From positions 1 to 64,000 of the forward strand of contig NZ_JASHIC010000038.1 in the NCBI RefSeq assembly GCF_030056705.1: a stretch of 64,000 nt of DNA, given 5' to 3'. A program made the translations under genes and the position numbers. Below the pieces are notes generated by a model that was not told the origin of the DNA, searched no databases, and worked only from the letters and a program-made list of their open reading frames with translations. Origin of the DNA: Flectobacillus longus. GTDB taxonomy: Bacteria; Bacteroidota; Bacteroidia; Cytophagales; Spirosomataceae. Positions 35,590 through 46,037 of the stretch are shown piece by piece; positions within the stretch are counted from its first letter, which is position 1; every line of letters begins with the position of its first letter.

Positions 35590-35643
35590 AAAACCGATTC
35601 CATAGGAGAGCTACGACTGAAAAAAATAGAAATTTGTAGCACA

Positions 35644-36036
35644 ATGAAATACACAATGGACAATCGTTTTGAGGATATAATTCAGCTAATCAAACAATCT
35701 CAGACTAATGCTATCAGAGCCGTAAACGCTGAACTCATAAATCTTTATTGGAATATTGGAGAATGTATCAGCAAGAAAATAAAATAATCAGAATTGGGCG
35801 ACACTTTTGTGTCAGAATTAGCCAATTTTATACAGACATACGAACCAGAAATAATAGGTTTTTCCGATAAAAATATTTGGAGAATGAAGCAGTTTTACGA
35901 GACTTACAAAGACTTCTCAAAACTCTCACCAGTGGTGAAAGAAAATAATAATGACCTTTCCAAAACCTTTAAAGACAGCTACGCATTTGAATTTTTAAAC
36001 TGTACAATTTTTGGGGGAGCTTACAAGAGTAATTAA
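35644..36036 (+). pseudogene. Decayed DUF1016/YhcG PDDEXK nuclease gene
   Basis: An ATG at 35644 opens a frame that reads AVNAELINLYWNIGECISKKIK, then a TAA in the position of the usual SS/EWGD junction. It then continues in the same frame with SELGDTFVSELANFIQ and NIWRMKQFYETYKDFSKLSPVV. This is the DUF1016 N-terminal domain. After VVKEN it jumps to NDLSKTFKDSYAFEFLN, the start of the C-terminal nuclease domain, so the middle (about 80 residues) and the rest of the nuclease are lost. It has a nonsense mutation plus an internal deletion. It follows attC-like hairpin C. Confidence 0.75.
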
Positions 36037-36064
36037 TATTTAGTCACCAATAAATTTCAAAATC

Positions 36065-36238
36065 ATGTTAAAAAAATCGACTTTAATTGGATTGCTAATT
36101 GCATTTGCAATGACCATACTGACAACAACCCAAGTCTCTGCACAAAGAGGGCATTATAAAGGTGGTAGAGGAAGTTCTCATAAAGGAGGAAAGTATAAGA
36201 ATCCAAGTACGGGAAACCATTACAGAAAACGCCGTTGA
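36065..36238 (+). CDS. Small secreted basic protein, 57 aa
   Basis: An ATG at 36065 opens 57 residues: a signal peptide (LKKSTLIGLLIAFAMTILTTTQVSAQ) followed by a 30-residue Gly/Lys/Arg/His-rich mature part (GHYKGGRGSSHKGGKYKNP...). GGKYKNPSTGNHYRKR-like tails occur in small exported Bacteroidota proteins. Function unknown; a cationic cell-envelope or nucleic-acid-binding role is a guess. It is 28 nt past the nuclease pseudogene. Confidence 0.65.
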   Translation: MLKKSTLIGLLIAFAMTILTTTQVSAQRGHYKGGRGSSHKGGKYKNPSTGNHYRKRR

Positions 36239-36690
36239 AAAACTGCAATTAACATTAAATACATCTGGTTCAAGTCTATAACTTGGATCTATTTTTTTGT
36301 CAAGTTTTCAAACTTGAACGCACACACATTATAATCTTTTTGAAGCACTTTACTCTTCCAGCAAAGTTTTAAACCTTGGAAAAAATGAGTCCAAGTCTTC
36401 AGACTCGAACTAGTTAGGTGGAACAAAAAATGGCACAAGCTTACGCTTGCGCCATCTAGAAATTTGGGATGCGGAGAGCTACAATTGAATTATTGCCCAT
36501 AAAGTATTCGCTCTCTTAATACTTTAGGTTTTACAATAATCCAGCATTAAAGCTTAACAATCTTGCTGGCCAAAAGCGGGCTCTTTAAAGTCCAATTAAG
36601 TAATTATGTAAAATAAGAATTGATCAGTTTTGAGTGTAAAATATTGATAATTAAAAATTACATTCACAACTCATAATTCAGCACTAATAC
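36239..36690. other. Intergenic region with hairpins
   Basis: No gene seen. It contains a hairpin ATGGCACAAGC / GCTTGCGCCAT near 36430-36455, AAGTCT/AGACTT short palindromes (compare 3930-3945), and an ACTCATAATTCAGCACTAAT tract near 36668-36690 that recurs near 62300. Confidence 0.45.
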
Positions 36691-38319
36691 TTAATAGCCA
36701 GGGTTTTGTTGAAGAACAGCATCCTTGTTCAACTGGATTTCATTTAATGGAATAGGTAATAACAAATGCTTGTCTGCGATACCTTGAACTGGGTTTACTG
36801 CGCTACTAGCATTCAAACGTTTTACACGGTCAACTAGTTTTTTGGTACGCATCAAAGTCATACGACGATTTTCTTCTCCGATTAATTCACGTGCTCTTTC
36901 GTCCAAGATAAAGTCTAAGGTCATATCACTTGCCGAAACTTGTCCTTGTGCTGGATAGTTCGGGAATGCTCTTGCACGCAATACGTTGATGGTATTGGCT
37001 GCTTCTTGCAACTTACCTTGTTGTACTTGTGCTTCGGCTAACAATAAATATGTCTCGCCCAAACGCATCAAAACATAGTCTTTAATCATGGCAAAACCAA
37101 AGGTATCATTTGGATCAAACTGATACCATTTTGTGGTATGAGGTGCCAAGTTGAACAAGGTATCTGTACCTGCATAAGGTACTTGTTTGCCATAAGTTGC
37201 TGTTTGCGCTGGATCGTTATATACATAGCGACGACGGATATTGTTTGATGAGTTACGAATATCGCCATCTTTGTACAAGTTGTAAATAACCCAGTTACTC
37301 AATCTCAAACGACCCAAAGCACGACCACCTGTAGAGTCAGACAAAGCCATACCTCTTACGTTGTGATACGCTGCGCCCCAAACACGTCTTTGCTGAGCAC
37401 TACCAGTGTTACCACCTACTACGCTACTTGGGTTTTCTTGTTCTAATACCCAAAGTGCTTCTGTATTTCCTTGGCTACGACGTTGGTTACCATACACAAA
37501 CATATCTGAGTAATAATCGCCTTTTTGACTAGTTTTAATACCAAATCTGTTTTTCACCAATTTGAATTTACCACTGTCGATAATTGCTTTCAATTGTGTT
37601 TCTGCTAACTCTGGTTTGCCCATTCTCAAATACACTTCACCTAACAATTGCATAGCCATAAACTTATTAGCACGACCATACAACTTACCTTTTGTATTGC
37701 TTTTTACATCTTCAATATCAGGCAAATTTGTTGCTGCAAAAGTCAAATCCGCTACGATTTGGTTGTTTACCTCATCAATAGAAGCACGCGTAAAATCTGT
37801 TTTAGGAGCAGTTAAGGCTTGTGTCAACAAAGGCACTCCACCAAAGCAAGTAGCTAGGTTATTGTAAGCATACGCTCTGAAAAACTTCGCTTCAGCACTC
37901 ATTTTATTTTTACCAACTGAAGTAATATTCTTCAAGTTGGGTGAATCCAATGAGTTGATAATGATATTTGATAAGTTAATCAAGATATAGTTTCTATCCC
38001 AAGTACGAGCTGCTGCACCGTCGGTAGGTGTCAACAAGTTGTAGTTATAATATGGGATTTCGATACCTTCTTGGTTAGCAGTTGCATTGGCTACGTCGGT
38101 TCCAACTTGCCAAACACTTACCCATCCCTGACGGTCAGACCAAGTAAAAATGGTACTCGTGTGGTTATACAAACCTACCAAAGAAGCCTCTACGCCGAGC
38201 GAGTCATTGAGTGTTGCTGGGGTATATGATGAAAAAGGCTTTTCTGCTAAAAAGGAATCTTTACAAGCTGCCGTACCAATTGCTAACGCCAATAAAGCTA
38301 TATTTTTTAGTTTTTTCAT
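36691..38319 (-). CDS. SusD/RagB-family surface glycan-binding lipoprotein
   Basis: 542 residues from the ATG at 38319 (MKKLKNIALLALAIGTAAC lipobox); a TTG three codons earlier is also open. It has SusD features: YNHTSTIFTWSDRQGW, RAYAYNNLATCFGGVPL (TPR-like helices), LYGRANKFMAMQLLGEVYLRMG, and the C-terminal ELIGEENRRMTLMRTKKL and PLNEIQLNKDAVLQQNPGY. It forms the lid on the SusC transporter encoded 84 nt upstream and binds the oligosaccharide at the cell surface. Confidence 0.95.
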   Translation of the reverse strand: MKKLKNIALLALAIGTAACKDSFLAEKPFSSYTPATLNDSLGVEASLVGLYNHTSTIFTWSDRQGWVSVWQVGTDVANATANQEGIEIPYYNYNLLTPTDGAAARTWDRNYILINLSNIIINSLDSPNLKNITSVGKNKMSAEAKFFRAYAYNNLATCFGGVPLLTQALTAPKTDFTRASIDEVNNQIVADLTFAATNLPDIEDVKSNTKGKLYGRANKFMAMQLLGEVYLRMGKPELAETQLKAIIDSGKFKLVKNRFGIKTSQKGDYYSDMFVYGNQRRSQGNTEALWVLEQENPSSVVGGNTGSAQQRRVWGAAYHNVRGMALSDSTGGRALGRLRLSNWVIYNLYKDGDIRNSSNNIRRRYVYNDPAQTATYGKQVPYAGTDTLFNLAPHTTKWYQFDPNDTFGFAMIKDYVLMRLGETYLLLAEAQVQQGKLQEAANTINVLRARAFPNYPAQGQVSASDMTLDFILDERARELIGEENRRMTLMRTKKLVDRVKRLNASSAVNPVQGIADKHLLLPIPLNEIQLNKDAVLQQNPGY

Positions 38320-38402
38320 GGAAATCAAATTTTAATTAGGATTTAGACAAAGAGCATAAATGTTCCATTTTGTCTTCAAAAAGCTACAGGCAAACTTTAC
38401 AT

Positions 38403-41400
38403 TTATTTCAAACTAACATTCAAGCCCAATACTAATTGACGAGTTAATGGGTAGTTGTTTGTCCAGTCGCCCGAACCTCTTTGCGATTGCGAAGATTCTG
38501 GGTCCCAACCAATCCAGTTGGTAAATGTGTAAAGGTTACGTCCACTTGCATATACCGTCAAGCCACCCAAACCTAGTTTATCCAAAATTGTTGGCGTAAA
38601 CACATAACTCAAGGTTACGTCTTTGATTCTGGTAAAGCTTGCGTCAGATGCATATCCATATCCTCTTGGGTTTTTGTATGCCAATGAAGGACGTGTTTGA
38701 CTCATGTTTTCAGCAGTCCAGTAACCTACGTCGATTGGAGTATTTCTCTTACCTGTTTCATCGGCATACGTCAAGTCGTTGTTGTTACGAGTAATACCTT
38801 GAACTGTTTGGATAAATACATTTAAGTGGAAGTTTTTGTAATGGAATGTATTTGTCAAACCTCCTGTCCATTTTGGAGCAGTTTGTCCTAAAATAATACG
38901 GTCTTCAGCAGTGATTTTTCCATCGCCGTTAACATCCGTAAATTTCAAATCTCCCGCAACAGCGCCTGGGTCTTGTTTTGAAGCATCTTCGCCTTTTTGC
39001 CATACGCCAGCCAATTTGTAGTCATAGATTACACTGATAGGCTGACCAATAAACCAACGGTTTCCTAAGTCATCTTTTTTGTCACCGTACAAGTCAACAA
39101 TTTTGTTTTGGTTCGAAGCAAATACTACTGTTGTTTCCCATTTGAAGTCTCCTTTTGTTACATTACGAGTGTTCAAAGTCAATTCGATACCTGTGTTTGA
39201 CGTTTCGCCAAGGTTGTCAAATACGTTGTAATACCCTGTTACAATTGGTAAACTTCTTTGCAATAAAATACCTGTAGTATTGTTTTTGTACAATTCCAAA
39301 CTACCGTTGATTCTGTTGTTTAAGAACCCAAAGTCAACACCGATGTTACGGCTCAAGGTAGTTTCCCACTGAAGGTTACCATTACCAAGGTTACCAGCTA
39401 CAGCACCAATTGTACTCAAACCATTAAATGGCTCACGAACGATGTTGTTAGTAGTAATTGTACGGTATACCGAAATAGCTTCGTTTCCTGATTTACCTAC
39501 CGATAAGCGTAATTTCAAATTGTTAACAATACTATTGTTTTTCATGAAGTTTTCATTCATAATGTTCCAACCTAGAGCTACAGATGGGAACAAACCGTAT
39601 TTTGAAGTATTAGCACCAAATACTGATGAACCATCACGACGTGCAGTTACCGTAAACAAATAACGACTGTCATAAGAGTAGTTTACACGTAACATTTGAG
39701 AATTTAAACCATAACGATCTGCATACGAGGAACTTGATTGAGTAGCACCCGCACCGATTGAATTAAAACCTAATTCATCATTTACAAAACCTGTCGCTCT
39801 TGCTGATGCTTCGTTGTACTCTCTTTGTTGAGCAGAATAAAGCGCTGTCAAGTCCAAATGGTGTTTATCCCAGTCTTTTGTGTAAGAAAGGATATTTTCC
39901 AAGGTAAAACTGTTGGTTTGCGAATAGAAAGAGTTCGCTGTACCTAACATATCGTTTGCCTGACGACCAGTGTATGAACCTGTATGTTTAGGAATAAATG
40001 AATAACCTAAGTTCATACGGTACTTCAACCCTGTCAATTTGCCACCGAATTTAATTTCACCATAAGCATTACCATTCAAGTTGGTATTACCATCTACACG
40101 GCTAGTTGTCAAACCTAACATTGGGTTAGTGTACAACTGCTCTGGGAACATCGGGTAAATCGTATAAGTACCGTCATTGTTATAAATCTGACCGTACGGA
40201 CTCATCGCCGAAGCATTCAATAAATTTGTGCGTCCGCCATCATAATTGTTATTATTGATAAACAATGACGTACCTACAGTCAAGAAATCCGTTACATTAA
40301 TATCTAAGTTAGAACGGAAGCTGATTCTTTTATATTGGTATCCTTTAATTACCCCTTTTTGATTCAAGTAATCACCACCAATAAAGTATTTGATATTTGG
40401 TGTACCACCCGAAATACTCAAGTTGTGGTTTTGCATGATACCTGTCTGGCTTGCCAAGTCTAACCAATCCGTTTCGATACCTTTGTTATAGTTCGTCAAC
40501 TCATTATAGTTTGGTACGGGGCTTGTTTGAGTTTGACCAGTTTGGATTAAATAATCCTTGTATTTCTGCAAATATTCAGCACCATTACGAGGACGAAGCA
40601 CATGAGAGAAATCTTCAATACCTGTGTAGTTGCTGTAACGGATAGATGGTTTACCAGTTTTACCACGTTTAGTAGTAATCAAAATAACACCATTAGAACC
40701 GTTTGTACCATAAATAGCCACCGCAGAAGCATCTTTCAAAATCTCCATCGACTCGATGTCATTCGGGTTGATGTCGTTTAATGAACCTCCTGTTTTGCTC
40801 AAAGGAATACCATCAACCACTACGAAAGGACCTGAACTCGCATTGATTGAGTTTTGGCCACGAACAATTGTTGAAGGTTCTGAGCCAGGAACAGAAGAAG
40901 ATTGAGAAACGTTTACCCCAGCTACCGAGCCTTGAACCGCTTGCATTACGTTGGTAACGGGCAATTGAGATAATCTGTTTTTAGGAACTGAAGCAACCGA
41001 ACCCGTAATGTCCGAACGTTTTTGTGTACCGTATCCTACCACTACAACCTCATCCAATGATTTGGTATCGGCTTTCAACTGGATATTCACTACCGAGCGA
41101 CCACCTACTGTAGTTTCTTGAGTAGTAAATCCTACATAAGTCACCACAATCACAGCCTCTTTCGAGTCATCAATTTTGAGGGTAAAATTACCTTTCGAAT
41201 CTGTATTAGTACCAATACTCGTACCTTTTACAGCCACACTTGCCCCTGGTAAGCCTTCGCCTTTTTCATCGGTAATCTGACCAGTAATTGTTTTTTCTTT
41301 TAGCGTATAAGCGCCGAGAGTAGACTTGGCATTAGTAGAATTTGCTACAAGGTTGTTAGCCTGTAGATTTTCCATACTAAGCACTAGACTACATAATAGT

Positions 41401-41417
41401 AACCATTTGATTTTCAT
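38403..41417 (-). CDS. SusC/RagA-family TonB-dependent transporter
   Basis: 1004 residues. A signal peptide precedes a carboxypeptidase-D-like regulatory domain (GQITDEKGEGLPGASVAVKGTS). The plug follows (VVVVGYGTQKRSDITGSVASV and the SMEILKDASAVAIYG region), then a 22-strand barrel ending in a typical aromatic strand (LVLGLNVSLK). It imports oligosaccharides across the outer membrane with TonB energy. It pairs with the SusD gene downstream and is divergent from the HTCS, the classic PUL layout. The glycan is not evident. Confidence 0.96.
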   Translation of the reverse strand: MKIKWLLLCSLVLSMENLQANNLVANSTNAKSTLGAYTLKEKTITGQITDEKGEGLPGASVAVKGTSIGTNTDSKGNFTLKIDDSKEAVIVVTYVGFTTQETTVGGRSVVNIQLKADTKSLDEVVVVGYGTQKRSDITGSVASVPKNRLSQLPVTNVMQAVQGSVAGVNVSQSSSVPGSEPSTIVRGQNSINASSGPFVVVDGIPLSKTGGSLNDINPNDIESMEILKDASAVAIYGTNGSNGVILITTKRGKTGKPSIRYSNYTGIEDFSHVLRPRNGAEYLQKYKDYLIQTGQTQTSPVPNYNELTNYNKGIETDWLDLASQTGIMQNHNLSISGGTPNIKYFIGGDYLNQKGVIKGYQYKRISFRSNLDINVTDFLTVGTSLFINNNNYDGGRTNLLNASAMSPYGQIYNNDGTYTIYPMFPEQLYTNPMLGLTTSRVDGNTNLNGNAYGEIKFGGKLTGLKYRMNLGYSFIPKHTGSYTGRQANDMLGTANSFYSQTNSFTLENILSYTKDWDKHHLDLTALYSAQQREYNEASARATGFVNDELGFNSIGAGATQSSSSYADRYGLNSQMLRVNYSYDSRYLFTVTARRDGSSVFGANTSKYGLFPSVALGWNIMNENFMKNNSIVNNLKLRLSVGKSGNEAISVYRTITTNNIVREPFNGLSTIGAVAGNLGNGNLQWETTLSRNIGVDFGFLNNRINGSLELYKNNTTGILLQRSLPIVTGYYNVFDNLGETSNTGIELTLNTRNVTKGDFKWETTVVFASNQNKIVDLYGDKKDDLGNRWFIGQPISVIYDYKLAGVWQKGEDASKQDPGAVAGDLKFTDVNGDGKITAEDRIILGQTAPKWTGGLTNTFHYKNFHLNVFIQTVQGITRNNNDLTYADETGKRNTPIDVGYWTAENMSQTRPSLAYKNPRGYGYASDASFTRIKDVTLSYVFTPTILDKLGLGGLTVYASGRNLYTFTNWIGWDPESSQSQRGSGDWTNNYPLTRQLVLGLNVSLK

Positions 41418-41516
41418 AGGCTCCTAGCGTTTGATTGGGATTTTATTGAATTAGAAGAATTTGAGGAAATACTTGCTATCTGTCTAAGAATGGGTAAATC
41501 CTACATTTGAATAATA

Positions 41517-41524
41517 CAAAACTA
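41517..41524 (-). promoter_or_regulatory. Candidate -7 box for susCD (TAGTTTTG)
   Basis: The minus strand reads TAGTTTTG, matching TAnnTTTG, 99 nt before the SusC ATG in the HTCS-SusC divergent region. Confidence 0.4.
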
Positions 41525-41712
41525 AGGGGTAACGGTGGGTCAGACGGGGGCTTTTTTCGTCAAAAACGGGGGATAAAATCACAGAAGCTTAATTTGTGTT
41601 ATTTTTACACAATTTTGTCAGGAAATCAGTTTTTTTAACTAAAACTACAGTAGTCCTTCTACCTCTTTTCCTTATAAATATGATTCTGTGTAGACGATTG
41701 AATGTTAATAGT

Positions 41713-44700
41713 ATGAAAGTAGTAAAATTATTTCTTGTGCTTTTGCTGATGGCTTTAGTACACAAAGAGCCATCAGCTCAAACAAACTCAAACAAATTTC
41801 AGTTTGAGCACCTCACCGTAAATGAGGGCTTGCCACATAGCGATGCCATGTGTGTGGTAGAAGATAATCTGGGGTTTATTTGGATTGGTACCAACGACGG
41901 CATTGCCCGTTATGATGGCTTCGAATTAAAGAAATATAAACTTCCAGTAAATCCTTTAAATGGACTTACCTCGAACAGAATTCATGTTTTCCATAAACAA
42001 AACAATGGTACTTTATGGTATGGCTCCGAACGTGCTGGACTCGGTTATTATGATGTCAACAAAGATAAATTCGTCAACATTGCCGAAAACATTAGCGCCA
42101 CCGTTGATAAATCGACAATACAATTGCTTCGTAAAGCTAGTATCTTGTCGATTGCCAGCGACCAATCCAATCACCTCTATGCGTGCACACGCGACGGCGT
42201 GTTTGTCCTAACGCTGAATGATACGCACGTTTTAGAAAAAATAAGTCGTATCGCCATTTTAGGAAACCAATTACAATATATGGCCAATGAGGTCGTAGTA
42301 GATGCCAAACAACAAGTTTGGATTGGAACAGTCAATCAAGGGCTTTTTTTCCTATCATCTGCTCAACAAACATCAGCGCGAAAAGCACCCTTCCCCACTG
42401 AAACAGTTCGTGCCTTACAGTTTGACACGAAAGGTAATTTATGGATTGGCGCTGATAATAGCCTATACTTTATCAGTCCTGCCGAACAGCGGGAGTTCAA
42501 AAATTTCATCTTACACAAAGCTTCCACTTCCATTGAAGATATGGAGTGTATCAGCATCGATTCGTTTCATCGTTTGTGGGTAGGCACCAACTTTGGACTT
42601 TATTGTTGGGCCGACATTAGTGAGCCTGCTCGTGTACTTGAAAGTAAGCCTCAAGTATTTTTACCCAAAGATGACAATCCTAATAGCATCAATTCAGGGC
42701 GGATTCATCAGGTATATGAAGACTCTAACCATATTTTATGGTTGGCTGCCTCAGCAGGTGGATTAAATAAAGTAGATTTAAAAAGAAAGCCTTTTGAAAA
42801 TATCCAACGTCGTTTTTTTCAAACTCCTACCCTACCCAACAATTATGTCAATGCGGTATTAAAAGACCCTAAGCATAATTGGCTATGGATAGGCACCCGA
42901 AATGGTTTTTCAAAATATGATTTTGATACCAAATCCTACACAAACTTTGCCAATCGAGAACTAAAGGGCGACGCCACAGGTACGGACGTATCTACACTTT
43001 TTATGGATACCAACGGTGCACTTTGGGTGGGTACACGCTACAATGGTTTGTATATTTTGCAAAATGGGACTTTGCATAAAATTGATTTATCTATTCCTTC
43101 AACCAGTATCGAAAGCATTATCGAAACCTCAGATGGTTATATCTGGATAGCTACTTTTGAAAATGGAATTTTAAAAATGGATAAAACAGGTAAAGTTCTC
43201 AACGTATATTCAAGTATCAAAAACAACCTTGAGGCTCGACAATTCACACATCTTTTGTATGACAAAACCAAGGAACAAATCTGGGCAAGCACGCGCGATA
43301 TGGGTGTTTTGTTATTTCAAATTCAAACCACTGGGCTAAAGTTATTACAAAAATTTAGTTTTGAAGAAACCAATCCAAATTCTTTGAGTGTCAATTTTGC
43401 TTGGCAAAAAGTTCAAGACCCTTCAGGTGCCATTTGGGTAGGTACGATTGGCGGAGGATTAAACAAAATTGAAAGCCTTAAAAATGGTAAATACCTTGTC
43501 AGACGCATCAATATTCCAGAATCAAATGTTGAAGGTATTTTGCAAGACAAACAAGGAAATATCTGGATTGGAGGCTCTGGGTTGGGAAGATATAGTCCAA
43601 AATCAGGACAATGGATACATTATGACGTAGCCGATGGTATTCAGAGTAATTCATTCAAAGTAGGTGCGGCCTATCAAGATGCTTCAGGGATACTCTATTT
43701 GGGCGGAATTAAGGGTGTTACGTATTTTAATCCTGAAAAAATCCAACCAAGCCTACAAGCGCCAACTGTTCGTTTTACCAACCTTAAAATCTTTAACCAA
43801 ACGGTACAAATTGGGGAAGAAATCAACAATCGAGTGGTGCTTCCTGCGCCTTTTAATCAACTCGATGAGCTTGAAATTCATGCGAATGAAAATGACTTTT
43901 CAATTGAGTTTGTGGGACTAAATTTTGCCAATCCTGCCAAAACAAGTTATGCTTATAAGCTTCAGGGATACAATCCGCATTGGGTGTATGTAGGCTCCAA
44001 TGCTCGTGTTGCCAATTTCGCTAATTTACCTTCGGGCTATTACAAACTCTATGTAAAAGCGTATAATGGCGAGGGACAATGGTCTAAAATTGAAACTATT
44101 ACGATTCATATTTTACCGCCTTGGTATCAAACTTGGTGGGCGTATCTCTTATATCTAAGCTTGATTATCGCTGGCTTGTATTTGTATCGTAAAATTACAT
44201 TGCGCCATCAAAAACTACAAAATGAACTTTCGCTGGAAACCTTTAAAACTGAAAAAGAAAAAGAGTTAACCGACCTAAAACTTCGTTTTTTTACCAATGT
44301 TTCGCATGAATTAAGAACTCCCCTAACCTTAATTTTAGGGCCATTGGAGGAAATGATTACTACGCCAAGTCCATTTAGAAGCAAATTGCTACTGGTACAT
44401 CAGCAAAGTAAAAAATTATATGATTTGGTCAATCAATTATTAGAATTCAGAAAAGTAGAGTCAGGGCATATCTCTATTTCGGCCAGCAAAGACAATATTA
44501 TTCCGATGTTGAGTGAAATTCTTTTGATTTTTCAGTTAAAATCTGAAGAACAACAAATTGATTATACCATTGATTTACCACAAGAGGAAGTCGAACTGTT
44601 TTTTGATTCTTCAAAAATTGAAATTATTCTTACAAACCTTCTCTCCAATGCTTTCAAATACACAGAATCGGGAGGAAAAATTCAGGTGATAGTCAAAACA

Positions 44701-45867
44701 AAAGGCAATCCAAGTAAAGAGGCCCTTTTTGAAAATCACCTATTGTCAGATAATTATCTGGAAATATCCATTCAGGATAACGGCGTTGGCATGGAAGTAT
44801 CAGCGCTTTCACAGATATTTGACCCCTATTTTCAAGCCTCACATACTGAAACCATGAAATTGGTAGGAACAGGTATTGGATTGTCATTGGTAAAACAATT
44901 TATCGAAGCGCATCATGGTGAAATTTTGGTTCAAAGTGAAATTGGAAAAGGGACAACTTTTACCATAAAACTCCCGTATGGTTCTACACATTTGAAGCCT
45001 GAAGAAATTACGCAAAATGCGCAAAAAGAGCTTTCTTGGTTGCAAAATACTCCGCAACCGCTCCAAAGTATCAATATAAACCATGATGCCAGTCATGCCC
45101 AAAAAGTATTGATTGTAGAAGATCATCCTGAAGTACGTCAATACATTCAAAAACTTTTTGACTCTCATTATCAGACCTTTACTGCCGTAGACGGTCAAGA
45201 TGGTTTGGAAAAAGCCAGCCAGTTAATGCCAGATCTCATCATCAGCGATGTCATGATGCCTAATATCGACGGCTTGGAGCTATGTCGGAAACTGAAACAA
45301 AACCCTAAAACTTCCCATATTCCTGTGGTGCTACTGACGGCTCGCTCGGCGGCAGCACACCAAATTGAAGGCTTGGAAAATGGTGCGGATGAATATTTGT
45401 CAAAACCCTTTCATCCACAGTTATTACAGACCAAAGTCCAAAATCTGCTACACAATCGCCTTTTGATTCGGGATTATTATCAACGACAAATATTGCTTCA
45501 GCCAAGTGCTGTTTCAATACCTGATGATACGAAAACCTTCTTGGAAAAGGCTATGAAAATCGTGGAAGAAAACTTGAGCAATCAGGATTTTAATGTACAA
45601 GAGTTGGTAAAAGCAATGGCTATGAGTCAATCAGGTTTTTATCGCCAAATAAAATCTATTACGGGTCAGTCGGTGGTAGAGTTTATTCGGGATATTCGTT
45701 TAAAGCGTGCTGCTCAACTTTTAGCCAGCACCGATTTACGGGTACAAGAGGTAGCTACCATCGTGGGGATTGAAGATGCCAAATATTTTAGAAAAATGTT
45801 CCAACAAGTATATCAATATGCGCCATCTGAATACGCCAAAATTCACAAGAACGTAAATAAGAATTAA
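41713..45867 (+). CDS. Hybrid two-component system regulator (HTCS)
   Basis: 1384 residues from the ATG at 41713 (MKVVKLFLVLLLMALVHKEPSAQ signal); 39 more codons are open upstream. A periplasmic sensor of reg_prop propeller blades (about 30-730, e.g. NLGFIWIGTNDGIARYDG) and a Y_Y_Y domain lead to one transmembrane helix near 811. The cytoplasmic part has HisKA (NVSHELRTPLTLI, His near 865), HATPase (NLLSNAFKY, GTGIGLSL), REC (DVMMPNIDG, Asp near 1180) and an AraC-type HTH (1276-1384). All catalytic motifs look intact. It senses a glycan fragment and activates the divergent susCD. Confidence 0.95.
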   Translation: MKVVKLFLVLLLMALVHKEPSAQTNSNKFQFEHLTVNEGLPHSDAMCVVEDNLGFIWIGTNDGIARYDGFELKKYKLPVNPLNGLTSNRIHVFHKQNNGTLWYGSERAGLGYYDVNKDKFVNIAENISATVDKSTIQLLRKASILSIASDQSNHLYACTRDGVFVLTLNDTHVLEKISRIAILGNQLQYMANEVVVDAKQQVWIGTVNQGLFFLSSAQQTSARKAPFPTETVRALQFDTKGNLWIGADNSLYFISPAEQREFKNFILHKASTSIEDMECISIDSFHRLWVGTNFGLYCWADISEPARVLESKPQVFLPKDDNPNSINSGRIHQVYEDSNHILWLAASAGGLNKVDLKRKPFENIQRRFFQTPTLPNNYVNAVLKDPKHNWLWIGTRNGFSKYDFDTKSYTNFANRELKGDATGTDVSTLFMDTNGALWVGTRYNGLYILQNGTLHKIDLSIPSTSIESIIETSDGYIWIATFENGILKMDKTGKVLNVYSSIKNNLEARQFTHLLYDKTKEQIWASTRDMGVLLFQIQTTGLKLLQKFSFEETNPNSLSVNFAWQKVQDPSGAIWVGTIGGGLNKIESLKNGKYLVRRINIPESNVEGILQDKQGNIWIGGSGLGRYSPKSGQWIHYDVADGIQSNSFKVGAAYQDASGILYLGGIKGVTYFNPEKIQPSLQAPTVRFTNLKIFNQTVQIGEEINNRVVLPAPFNQLDELEIHANENDFSIEFVGLNFANPAKTSYAYKLQGYNPHWVYVGSNARVANFANLPSGYYKLYVKAYNGEGQWSKIETITIHILPPWYQTWWAYLLYLSLIIAGLYLYRKITLRHQKLQNELSLETFKTEKEKELTDLKLRFFTNVSHELRTPLTLILGPLEEMITTPSPFRSKLLLVHQQSKKLYDLVNQLLEFRKVESGHISISASKDNIIPMLSEILLIFQLKSEEQQIDYTIDLPQEEVELFFDSSKIEIILTNLLSNAFKYTESGGKIQVIVKTKGNPSKEALFENHLLSDNYLEISIQDNGVGMEVSALSQIFDPYFQASHTETMKLVGTGIGLSLVKQFIEAHHGEILVQSEIGKGTTFTIKLPYGSTHLKPEEITQNAQKELSWLQNTPQPLQSININHDASHAQKVLIVEDHPEVRQYIQKLFDSHYQTFTAVDGQDGLEKASQLMPDLIISDVMMPNIDGLELCRKLKQNPKTSHIPVVLLTARSAAAHQIEGLENGADEYLSKPFHPQLLQTKVQNLLHNRLLIRDYYQRQILLQPSAVSIPDDTKTFLEKAMKIVEENLSNQDFNVQELVKAMAMSQSGFYRQIKSITGQSVVEFIRDIRLKRAAQLLASTDLRVQEVATIVGIEDAKYFRKMFQQVYQYAPSEYAKIHKNVNKN

Positions 45868-46037
45868 GTATGAGTGAACATTTTATGCGTGATAGGCTGT
45901 AAGCTTTGAACTTACTCCTTAAAGCATCTATTTAATTAATTTTTTTAAAAAATACCTTCTTGACTAAATCCATATTATATCCAATTTCGTAGGTATGTTG
46001 TTGGACAATTCCAATAACAACCCATAAAACTTCATAA

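Noticed and set aside
36691-45867. Calling a specific glycan for the SusCD/HTCS locus
   Set aside because: No glycosidase or lyase is adjacent; the GH43 and BNR_4 genes are 17 kb away, so linking them would be a guess.
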